Below are positions 13,932-19,832 of a stretch of DNA of 21,381 bases, one piece after another. Source of the stretch: a virus. The notes under the pieces were generated by a model that was given only the letters and a program-made list of their open reading frames with translations, searched no databases and was not told where the DNA came from. The DNA lies in the IMG/VR virus record IMGVR_UViG_3300048011_000330, positions 1 to 21,381 of that record; one strand, 5' to 3'. Made by a program: the position numbers and the translations under genes. Position 1 is the first letter of the stretch. Every line of letters begins with the position of its first letter.

Positions 13932-14264
13932 ATGGAAAATCCAAAAACAACAATGATTGCAGCTGGTAGTATTGAACTAACTAGCGTTGACGAAAACAAA
14001 ATATTTACAGCAAAGAACGGGAAAAAGTATTTACCCGTAACATTATTCGCAAAAGATGTTTCTAAATTTGGTAATAATATTTCAATGCAAATTACACAAA
14101 CAAAAGAAGAGCAAGAAGACCCTACTAAAAAACCTGTTTACGTTGGTAACTTAGGGGTTAGGTGGCTTAACGAAAAAGCGCCAGTTGTACTAGCAGTAAA
14201 AGAAGAGGTAACAAATACCCAGCAAAATGTAAATAGAGAAGATAACGATAAATTATTTTTTTAA
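13932..14264 (+). CDS. Single-stranded DNA-binding-like protein
   Basis: The 110-residue product is beta-rich in residues 8-85 (IAAGSIELTSVDENKIFTAK, KYLPVTLFAKDVSKFGNNIS, VYVGNLGVRWL). It ends in a disordered acidic tail with hydrophobic last residues (REDNDKLFF), like the DDDIPF tail with which bacterial SSB recruits partner proteins. Its place between ERF and helicase fits. It lacks a recognisable full OB-fold signature, so the call rests on size, tail and context. It closes with a terminator. Confidence 0.6.
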   Translation: MENPKTTMIAAGSIELTSVDENKIFTAKNGKKYLPVTLFAKDVSKFGNNISMQITQTKEEQEDPTKKPVYVGNLGVRWLNEKAPVVLAVKEEVTNTQQNVNREDNDKLFF

Positions 14265-14271
14265 TTAAATA

Positions 14272-14296
14272 GGGGGCTTAATTGCCCCTTTTTTTT
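14272..14296 (+). terminator. Intrinsic terminator after the SSB-like gene
   Basis: GGGGC (14273-14277), loop TTAATT, GCCCC (14284-14288), then eight T residues. It separates the recombination pair from the helicase genes. Confidence 0.85.
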
Positions 14297-14302
14297 ATAT
14301 TA

Positions 14303-14464
14303 ATGAGAAAGTTAAAAGAACTTAAACAAGGCGAACAAATGCCTTATGATTTTTGGAATTATGATGTTAACCCTATATTAGGGTACAAGTTTGAAAAGTA
14401 TCGCAAAAATTCAGCAAAAGAAATTAACAAATATGGAATGATTCCAATAAGCAAAAAACTATGA
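14303..14464 (+). CDS. Small hypothetical protein (53 aa)
   Basis: The ATG at 14303 is preferred over a TTG at 14282, which lies in the terminator. The product is MRKLKELKQGEQMPYDFWNY, then DVNPILGYKFEKYRKNSAKE, and ends in MIPISKKL. The stop overlaps the helicase ATG (ATGA). It is basic with several aromatic residues; no family is recognised. Coupling to the helicase suggests a replication link. Confidence 0.55.
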   Translation: MRKLKELKQGEQMPYDFWNYDVNPILGYKFEKYRKNSAKEINKYGMIPISKKL

Positions 14465-15375
14465 TAGCAAGAGCTCAAACACTAAAAGACAAAATATTAG
14501 ATGTAAAGTATGGCCGCATACAAGAAGGCCTTAGAATAGAAATACCAGAGATAGACGAGTATCTGCGCTATAAGCAGGGCAATTTTAACGTTCTAATTGG
14601 CCACGCGAACGTTGGGAAGACTACCGTTCTAATTTACCTTTTTACTTTGTGGGCTATAAAGCACAATTTAAAGTTCTTAATTTGGTCAAGCGAAAACACG
14701 CCTCAAAGCATTGTTAGGAAGATAATAGAGTTTAAAATGCGCCAGCCAATAAACACTGCGAGTGATGAAGACATTGCTAAAGCTGTAAACTGGTGCGATG
14801 AACATTTTAAAATAATAAATGTTGAAAACCTTTATACATACAGAGAGTTATTACAAGAGGCTGAATCAATTAAAAAGGCTTGGAATTATGATGCGCTAAT
14901 GGTTGACCCTTATAACAGTTTAGCTAGGGATTCAAAACTACTTAGAAACGTAGGTGGCCACGAGTACGACTATCAAGTAGCTAGCGAGTTGAGGTTGTTT
15001 GCAAAGCAGAATAATATAACTATTTACTTAAATGCCCACGGAGTGACTGAGGCGTTACGTAGAACGCACCAAAAAGGCCACGAGTATGAAGGCCTCCCAA
15101 TGCCACTAGGTTTAGCACACGTTGAAGGGGGAGGTAAATGGAGTAACCGCGCTGATGATGTGCTTTGTGTTCATAGATACGTTGGCTCGCCAACTCATTG
15201 GATGTGGTCGCATTTACATATATTGAAGGTAAAAGAGAATGAAACTGGGGGCCGTTGTACGCCTTATGAACAGCCTATTGAATTACGAATGAGCCTCAAC
15301 AATGTAGGCTTTGAGTTTTTAGGTAAAGACATTTTAGATGACAAAAAAACTGACATTAATAAATTAATTTTTTAA
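14461..15375 (+). CDS. DnaB-like helicase / RecA-fold ATPase
   Basis: 304 residues covering only the RecA-like motor: Walker A GHANVGKT at 47-54, a glutamate at E78 in the SSENT loop (the DnaB catalytic position), Walker B ALMVD ending at D149, then YLNAHGVTEALRRT (sensor strand) and GGGKWSNRADDVLCVHRY, as in DnaB C-terminal domains. A DnaB N-terminal primase-binding domain is missing, so it may be a motor-only phage helicase or a related RecA-like ATPase. Residues around 160-176 (KLLRNVGGHEYDYQVASELR) also fit the DnaB family. It would unwind phage DNA at replication forks. No primase gene was found in the window. Confidence 0.8.
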   Translation: MIARAQTLKDKILDVKYGRIQEGLRIEIPEIDEYLRYKQGNFNVLIGHANVGKTTVLIYLFTLWAIKHNLKFLIWSSENTPQSIVRKIIEFKMRQPINTASDEDIAKAVNWCDEHFKIINVENLYTYRELLQEAESIKKAWNYDALMVDPYNSLARDSKLLRNVGGHEYDYQVASELRLFAKQNNITIYLNAHGVTEALRRTHQKGHEYEGLPMPLGLAHVEGGGKWSNRADDVLCVHRYVGSPTHWMWSHLHILKVKENETGGRCTPYEQPIELRMSLNNVGFEFLGKDILDDKKTDINKLIF

Positions 15376-15376
15376 T

Positions 15377-15589
15377 ATGATTTACATTATACCAATACTA
15401 CTCGCTTCTATTTTGACGTGGTTTGTGTTTTTAGTAGGTGCATCAGTTACGCTATCACCTATTATTGGTGTAATGATAGGGAGTTTAATAAGTAAAACAG
15501 AATATGAAGATGGTATTGAATGGACACTTCAATTTTGTTTTGGAATAATATGTTTGACAATAATATGGGAAGAACCGCTGGATGGTTAG
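15377..15589 (+). CDS. Small integral membrane protein (70 aa)
   Basis: Starts two bases after the helicase stop. Hydrophobic segments at about residues 2-21 (IYIIPILLASILTWFVFLVG), 26-40 (LSPIIGVMIGSLIS) and 50-64 (LQFCFGIICLTIIWE) suggest two or three membrane helices. No family is recognised. Its end overlaps the next gene. A membrane protein among replication genes could act in superinfection exclusion or in anchoring the replisome, but this is speculation. Confidence 0.6.
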   Translation: MIYIIPILLASILTWFVFLVGASVTLSPIIGVMIGSLISKTEYEDGIEWTLQFCFGIICLTIIWEEPLDG

Positions 15590-16113
15590 AACTTGTGGCA
15601 AAGCAGCACAAGGAATGGATTCGTGTAGTTAATAGCTTTGGTGAATATGACTATGCTGAAGATGTTGTTCAGGAGGCTTACATTGCATTATATAAATACG
15701 CAGATGAAACTAAAATTATCAAAGAAGGTAAGGTTGTACGCGGCTATATTTTTTTTACCCTTCGGTCTATTTATTATCAGTATTATAACGCTAAAAAAAA
15801 GATTAATAAGGTTAGTCTTGATGATGAAGAGCTTAAAATACAAATTCCGCACAATACGCAAATGGATGAACAAGTAGCTTTTAACAAAATATGCAATATG
15901 ATTGATCAGGAACTTGACGGTTGGCATTGGTACGACGCAAAACTGTTTAAGTTATACCGCGATACAGACCTAAGCATTAGAAAAATAGCAAGGGAAACTA
16001 ACATCAGCTGGGTGAGTATATTTAATACTTTAAAAAACGCTAAAACAATAATTAGAGATAAGTTTGGCGAGGACTATTTAGATTACAAACACGAAGATTA
16101 TGACAGAATTTAA
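15520..16113 (+). CDS. RNA polymerase sigma-70-like factor
   Basis: 197 residues from the longest ATG. Residues 42-95 match sigma region 2 (EYDYAEDVVQEAYIALYKYA, then VVRGYIFFTLRSIYYQYYNA). Residues 130-182 match region 4, with a helix-turn-helix (LSIRKIARETNISWVSIFNT, LKNAKTIIRDKFGE). The protein is short and ECF-like, and the linker between the regions is acidic. The start is uncertain: ATGs at 15550 or 15565 would give a start closer to the conserved GWLELVAKQHKEW and shorten the 70-bp overlap with the upstream gene. It likely redirects host RNA polymerase to a subset of phage promoters, but the promoter it reads is not known. Confidence 0.72.
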   Translation: MDTSILFWNNMFDNNMGRTAGWLELVAKQHKEWIRVVNSFGEYDYAEDVVQEAYIALYKYADETKIIKEGKVVRGYIFFTLRSIYYQYYNAKKKINKVSLDDEELKIQIPHNTQMDEQVAFNKICNMIDQELDGWHWYDAKLFKLYRDTDLSIRKIARETNISWVSIFNTLKNAKTIIRDKFGEDYLDYKHEDYDRI

Positions 16114-16516
16114 AGGCGACAAAAGAACAAAAGCCTACAAAGAATGGAAAGCCAAATACGAGAAACAGAGTAAAGGGTTTGGCGATACCGTTGAGAAAAT
16201 TACAGAAGCAACAGGTATTAAGAAAGCAGTTAAATTTTTAGCTGGTGAAGACTGCGGTTGTGATGAGCGTAAAGACAAATTGAATTACCTTTTTCCTTAT
16301 CAAAAACCAAACTGTTTTACTGAGCAAGAGTTCAATTATTTAATAGACTACTTTGCCAGCAAACCAAATAAGCTTACAGTTGAAAAACAAACTGAAGTAT
16401 TAGAAATTTATAATAGGGTATTCAACGATAAAAGAGAGCTTTCAAGTTGCAGCACTTGTTTTTTAAATGGTGTACATAAAAAGCTTGAACGTTTATTTAA
16501 GGAATACCAAGATTGA
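16100..16516 (+). CDS. Cys-rich hypothetical protein of Bacteroidetes phages
   Basis: 138 residues overlapping the sigma gene by 14 bp. The conserved core (GFGDTVEKITEATGIKKAVK, FLAGEDCGCDERKDKLNYLF) is followed by a Cys pair at 117/120 (SCSTCFLNGVHKKLERLF), with C52, C54 and C72 also present. I recall this family from flavobacterial phages and prophages with no function assigned. Cysteine spacing suggests a zinc site. Its position between a sigma factor and a nuclease points to DNA or RNA metabolism; it might be an anti-sigma or a polymerase-binding protein. Confidence 0.6.
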   Translation: MTEFKGDKRTKAYKEWKAKYEKQSKGFGDTVEKITEATGIKKAVKFLAGEDCGCDERKDKLNYLFPYQKPNCFTEQEFNYLIDYFASKPNKLTVEKQTEVLEIYNRVFNDKRELSSCSTCFLNGVHKKLERLFKEYQD

Positions 16517-16893
16517 AAGAAAAAGATCTTTATGAATATCTACAGCGGTGTTGTTATACTGACCTTGTTATGGCAAAAAACCCAGTTAGTAAATGGGATT
16601 GCTATAGCCCAAATGCAAGGCATAGAATAGAGCTGAAGTGCAGAGCAAAGCATTATGATACTTTAATAATTGAAAAAATTAAGTACGATGCTTTACTTAA
16701 AAAAGCCCTTGACAATGATGATCAGCCTATTTACATAAATAGCACACCGCAGGGGGTTTACAGGTTTAACCTTTTTTTAGTTACTCCAGTTTGGCAGGTG
16801 AAGTATTTAAAAAAAACAACTACATTTACAAACACAAACAAAGTAGCTAAGCAGATTGCAATGTTACCAGTAATAGACGCTGAAATATTATGA
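16513..16893 (+). CDS. PD-(D/E)XK nuclease-like protein
   Basis: Starts at TTG in a TTGA overlap with the previous stop; no ATG occurs until residue 20. The 126-residue product has D29 in KWDCYSPNARHRIELKCRAK, with E40-x-K42 following, which is the D...ExK arrangement of the restriction-endonuclease fold, then KIKYDALLKKALDNDDQPIY and YRFNLFLVTPVWQVKYL. It may resolve recombination junctions or trim DNA ends. Its small size, one conserved active-site cluster and lack of other domains leave the substrate open. Confidence 0.6.
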   Translation: MKEKDLYEYLQRCCYTDLVMAKNPVSKWDCYSPNARHRIELKCRAKHYDTLIIEKIKYDALLKKALDNDDQPIYINSTPQGVYRFNLFLVTPVWQVKYLKKTTTFTNTNKVAKQIAMLPVIDAEIL

Positions 16894-17222
16894 CTGAAAA
16901 ATACAATTACCAAAAGAAGCTAGAAAACCTTGAGGACTTACAGCTAACAACAAACTTACTTATTTTACAAGAACAGATTGCTGAGTGGTGCAACAAACAC
17001 CCAAAGAATGAAAACCTGTCATCGGTACGTGAAGCCCTGTTGAATGTTACTTTTATTGTAAATAAATATCAAGTTGAACGCGGTACTTACCACCTAGCGC
17101 TTGAGGATTATAGAACACGTGAACTTAGGGCTATATCAAGAGCGCGTGAAGCTGACAAGCGTATAGAGTGGCTAGAAACAGAATTAGAAATACATAACAA
17201 GAAAAAAGAATTAGGCTTATGA
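16890..17222 (+). CDS. Coiled-coil hypothetical protein (110 aa)
   Basis: ATGA overlap with the upstream nuclease. The product is helical throughout, with an N-terminal Lys/Glu-rich helix (YNYQKKLENLEDLQLTTNLL) and a long charged C-terminal helix (ALEDYRTRELRAISRAREAD, KRIEWLETELEIHNKKKEL). I recall similar proteins in flavobacterial phages without function. It may bridge other replication proteins. The next gene overlaps its stop. Confidence 0.6.
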   Translation: MTEKYNYQKKLENLEDLQLTTNLLILQEQIAEWCNKHPKNENLSSVREALLNVTFIVNKYQVERGTYHLALEDYRTRELRAISRAREADKRIEWLETELEIHNKKKELGL

Positions 17223-17458
17223 GCGATAGTGTAACAAAGTATTTTGAGAATGTAGACAGCACTATACCTATCAAGAAAACAGACAAGATAGTAGATGATG
17301 TAATAAGCAAATACAGACAACGTAGTGAACTAGGAATACAAAAGTATAACACAACATTACAAGACAACCCAGACGGCTTCTATGCGTTTTTAAACCACCT
17401 CCAGGAGGAACTAATGGATGCCACTTTATATATACAAAAACTAAAAAACCAACAATGA
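17219..17458 (+). CDS. Small helical protein with a MazG-like motif
   Basis: 79 residues: SDSVTKYFENVDSTIPIKKT, then IVDDVISKYRQRSELGIQKY, NPDGFYAFLNHLQEELMDAT, LYIQKL. The C-terminal EELMDATLY resembles the EExxD metal-binding helix of all-alpha NTP pyrophosphohydrolases (MazG), and the Arg-rich helix before it is also seen in such families. Only one half of the usual metal site is visible, so catalytic activity is uncertain. A nucleotide-pool role would fit base modification in the same genome. Confidence 0.5.
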   Translation: MSDSVTKYFENVDSTIPIKKTDKIVDDVISKYRQRSELGIQKYNTTLQDNPDGFYAFLNHLQEELMDATLYIQKLKNQQ

Positions 17459-17574
17459 GAGAAAAAACATTAATTGAAATGCGTAATAGGATATTGAACC
17501 TTGAAAAAGTTGTAACGGTTGCGCTGGTTAGGGTTGAGGCATTAGAAAAAAACTTTGAAAAAAAAGATGAATAG
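17455..17574 (+). CDS. Very small hypothetical protein (39 aa)
   Basis: ATGA overlap with the upstream gene and a stop just before a candidate promoter. The product is MREKTLIEMRNRILNLEKVV, then TVALVRVEALEKNFEKKDE, a single amphipathic helix that might form a short coiled coil. No family is recognised; continuous coupling with its neighbour is the support for it. Confidence 0.5.
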   Translation: MREKTLIEMRNRILNLEKVVTVALVRVEALEKNFEKKDE

Positions 17575-17575
17575 T

Positions 17576-17607
17576 TTTGTTTGTTCTTAAAATGTTAATT
17601 ACATTAG
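17576..17607 (+). promoter_or_regulatory. Candidate Bacteroidetes promoter
   Basis: TTTG (17576-17579) and TACATTAG (17600-17607) are 20 bases apart. The second element matches TAnnTTTG with one mismatch. It starts two bases after the stop of the small gene and would drive the gene at 17636. Confidence 0.5.
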
Positions 17608-17635
17608 CATCAAATAACAATAAAAAACAACTATT

Positions 17636-17851
17636 ATGACAACACAAGATTTAATTACGAAAGCTGAAATCAGCGACACAATTTTCGAAGCGCTTTCACC
17701 TGCTTACAAACACACAAACAAGTATCAATATGATTCTGACTTACGTTACAGGTATTTATTAGCAGAAGCAGTGCTTCAAATAGACAAAAAATTAATTCCA
17801 AACACAGTTACGCCAACAGAAGCAGTAAAAGAATTTTTTAACAGACTGTAA
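17636..17851 (+). CDS. Hypothetical protein (71 aa)
   Basis: Has its own candidate promoter upstream and a strong terminator downstream, so it forms a short transcription unit. The product is MTTQDLITKAEISDTIFEAL, then SPAYKHTNKYQYDSDLRYRY, LLAEAVLQIDKKLIPNTVTP and a helical end. Helical with several Tyr; no family is recognised. Confidence 0.6.
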   Translation: MTTQDLITKAEISDTIFEALSPAYKHTNKYQYDSDLRYRYLLAEAVLQIDKKLIPNTVTPTEAVKEFFNRL

Positions 17852-17858
17852 AACCACA

Positions 17859-17880
17859 GGGGGCTTCGGCCCCCCTTTTT
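17859..17880 (+). terminator. Strong intrinsic terminator with TTCG tetraloop
   Basis: GGGGGC (17859-17864), loop TTCG, GCCCCC (17869-17874), then five T residues. UUCG loops are very stable. It closes the 71-residue gene upstream. Confidence 0.93.
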
Positions 17881-17893
17881 AAACAACAACAAT

Positions 17894-18109
17894 ATGAGTT
17901 ACAAAGTTCCTTACGACGTACAAAATATGACCGATGAACGGTTACAGTACGTTATTGACAATGCAGAGTATTATCTATACGGTTACAGCCGTGATTGCCG
18001 TTATGAGTTAAACCGCAGGCGCAAGATTGCTGAAGCTTATGAGTACGAACAAATGATAGCCGAATGGCAAATAACTAAACAAAACGAGCTCTATGATTAC
18101 TTTACTTAA
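17894..18109 (+). CDS. Hypothetical protein (71 aa)
   Basis: Product MSYKVPYDVQNMTDERLQYV, then IDNAEYYLYGYSRDCRYELN, RRRKIAEAYEYEQMIAEWQI and a Tyr-rich end. Charged and helical; no family is recognised. It overlaps the exonuclease start by 17 bp, suggesting co-translation with it. Confidence 0.6.
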   Translation: MSYKVPYDVQNMTDERLQYVIDNAEYYLYGYSRDCRYELNRRRKIAEAYEYEQMIAEWQITKQNELYDYFT

Positions 18110-18899
18110 TGGCGAACATTGGATGCCAGATGAACTTACTGCGGAAATGCACGATGATGGTTTTTATTATAACGAACTAAGCACAACAAAGGTATTAAGC
18201 ACAAGCAGCCTTAGCCAAATACTAAGCAACCCAGAAGAGTTCTATAAAGAATTAAAAGGCCGTGAACGTAAACCAAGCGACGCGCTACGTATGGGCAACC
18301 TTGTTCATTGGGGTTACCTTGAGCCAGAAAAGTTTTATAAATTAACTTTTGTAGATGCAGAGCGTACAAACGCAAAAGAGTTTACTACGGCAGTTGCAGA
18401 ACACGGTGTTAGAAACGTTTACAAGGCGAAAGAGCAACGTATAGCCGAAAGCTATGTTGACGTACTAAACAACAAAGAGCCGTTAATTAATATACGTAAG
18501 AATGCAGAATTAGAAGTACCAGCTATTAAGATGCTGCTTGACATACCAATTAGGGGCAAAGCAGATATGATTAGCGGTGATACCATTTATGATTTAAAGA
18601 CTACACGTGTAAACCCTAGCGACTTTAACTGGTGGAAAGTACGTTCAATGAATTACGATTTACAGGCCTTTATTTATTGCCAGCTTTTTGAGAAGGATTA
18701 TTTTAGCTTTATACCAATTAACAAAATGAATCACCGTGTAGGAATTGTACATTGCAGCAAGGACATACTTGAAAGCGGTGAGGAAAAGTTTTACAAAGCT
18801 ATTGAAATTTACAAGCGCGATTTTATGGGCAAGGAACTTGACGAAATAGCTGACAGCCTTAGCCGCACAATAGAGGAAACAATAATTACTAAACCGTAA
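18093..18899 (+). CDS. RecE-like PD-(D/E)XK exonuclease
   Basis: 268 residues with the layout of RecE-type (exodeoxyribonuclease VIII C-terminal, DUF3799) nucleases: a short N-terminal lead (FYYNELSTTKVLSTSSLSQI), MGNLVHWGYLEPEKF with H72, E141, RGKADMISGDTIYDLKTTRV with D158, D167 and K169, and NYDLQAFIYCQLFEKDYF with the Q191-xxx-Y195 motif. These residues are the metal-binding and QxxxY features of 5'-3' exonucleases that make single strands for annealing. It probably partners with the ERF protein, though the genes are about 4 kb apart, in different transcription units. A C-terminal helix bundle ends the protein. Confidence 0.82.
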   Translation: MITLLNGEHWMPDELTAEMHDDGFYYNELSTTKVLSTSSLSQILSNPEEFYKELKGRERKPSDALRMGNLVHWGYLEPEKFYKLTFVDAERTNAKEFTTAVAEHGVRNVYKAKEQRIAESYVDVLNNKEPLINIRKNAELEVPAIKMLLDIPIRGKADMISGDTIYDLKTTRVNPSDFNWWKVRSMNYDLQAFIYCQLFEKDYFSFIPINKMNHRVGIVHCSKDILESGEEKFYKAIEIYKRDFMGKELDEIADSLSRTIEETIITKP

Positions 18900-18900
18900 A

Positions 18901-19110
18901 TTGTTTAAAGAGGATATATTACTTTTTTATAAACTAGCGCTCTTAGATTTACGTGAAGGCACACCAGTAAGAGAACTTGAAAGTGCTATTGATTTTTATG
19001 AGAGCATAGAAAATTATGAGGCTTGTGCTGGTATATTACAAGCAATAAATGACGCACAATATTTAACAATAAAAGGAATAAAACAATTAATAAATGATAC
19101 AGACGATTAA
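18901..19110 (+). CDS. Small acidic hypothetical protein (69 aa)
   Basis: Starts with TTG two bases after the exonuclease TAA; an in-frame TAA at 18883-18885 excludes an earlier start. The product is FKEDILLFYKLALLDLREGT, then PVRELESAIDFYESIENYEA, CAGILQAINDAQYLTIKGI and a short acidic end (DTDD). It resembles helical adaptor proteins and has no clear family. The next gene overlaps it by 17 bp. Confidence 0.55.
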   Translation: MFKEDILLFYKLALLDLREGTPVRELESAIDFYESIENYEACAGILQAINDAQYLTIKGIKQLINDTDD

Positions 19111-19528
19111 ACAATTAGTAGAAGTAGAATCAGGATTACCTGATATAAGTTTACGAAATAGAAAACAAGTAACAGTAGATGCACGAATAATATATGCCGT
19201 GCTATGTTTAAAACATACTAAAGGCATTTCTTATGAACGTATTGCCAAGGAGGTAAATAGAGATCATAGTTCAGTTGTTCATTACAAAAAACTGTTTGAA
19301 AGTTGGCAACAGTTCCCTCGCCTTTACAGTGACAAACTAGATGCGTATAAGCGAGTAAATGATATACTAGAACGCGAACGTGATGAAATAGATGATTCAA
19401 CTGATTTGTACTTAATGTATAAAAAAGAAAACATTATATTGCGGAAAGAAAATGCCGCTTTGCAAGCTACATTGAAAAAGCTTGAGGAACGAATAAAACA
19501 ATTACAAAAATACGAACCAATATGGTAG
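19094..19528 (+). CDS. DnaA domain IV-like DNA-binding protein with coiled coil
   Basis: 144 residues. Residues 24-65 (KQVTVDARIIYAVLCLKHTK, GISYERIAKEVNRDHSSVVH, YKKLF) match the helix-turn-helix and RDHSSVxH signature of DnaA domain IV, which reads DnaA boxes. There is no ATPase domain. Residues about 108-139 are a coiled coil (ENIILRKENAALQATLKKLE, ERIKQLQKY) likely used for dimerisation. It may mark the phage replication origin or compete with host DnaA. Known phages carry similar truncated DnaA-like proteins. No convincing cluster of DnaA boxes was seen in the window. Confidence 0.72.
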   Translation: MIQTIKQLVEVESGLPDISLRNRKQVTVDARIIYAVLCLKHTKGISYERIAKEVNRDHSSVVHYKKLFESWQQFPRLYSDKLDAYKRVNDILERERDEIDDSTDLYLMYKKENIILRKENAALQATLKKLEERIKQLQKYEPIW

Positions 19529-19617
19529 CTTCTAAACTTTTATTATTGATTTTGTTTTGGATTATATTGTTGGCATCAATATGGACATACTTTGAAGATA
19601 AAATGAAAGGGAAATGA
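19522..19617 (+). CDS. Tiny single-pass membrane protein (31 aa)
   Basis: ATG overlaps the end of the DnaA-like gene and the stop is in an ATGA overlap with the next start. Product MVASKLLLLILFWIILLASI, then WTYFEDKMKGK: one transmembrane helix and a charged end. The double overlap and the clean hydrophobic segment support reality; function is unknown. Confidence 0.5.
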   Translation: MVASKLLLLILFWIILLASIWTYFEDKMKGK

Positions 19618-19832
19618 AATTATTTGAAGATGAATGGGGTGTTGATAAGAGCCCCCAAGATGACACAGAAATAACTACTACATTACTTTACTTCAGTAAA
19701 GATGAGTTGAAAGAATTTAAAAGGCTTTGCAAGGCTGGTATAAAAAAAGAGTTCGGCCAAGAGTTCCAACAAAAGGGGAACCTCAGCGACTTCTTATTAA
19801 TATTATTACGCAAGCATTATGAAAACATATAA
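19614..19832 (+). CDS. Hypothetical protein (72 aa)
   Basis: ATGA overlap with the previous gene. Product MKLFEDEWGVDKSPQDDTEI, then TTTLLYFSKDELKEFKRLCK, AGIKKEFG, GNLSDFLLILLRKHYENI. A strand (TTLLYFS) before two helices could be a small ribbon-helix-helix regulator, but no hallmark basic motif is visible. It overlaps the dioxygenase start by 14 bp, so a link to that gene is likely. Confidence 0.55.
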   Translation: MKLFEDEWGVDKSPQDDTEITTTLLYFSKDELKEFKRLCKAGIKKEFGQEFQQKGNLSDFLLILLRKHYENI

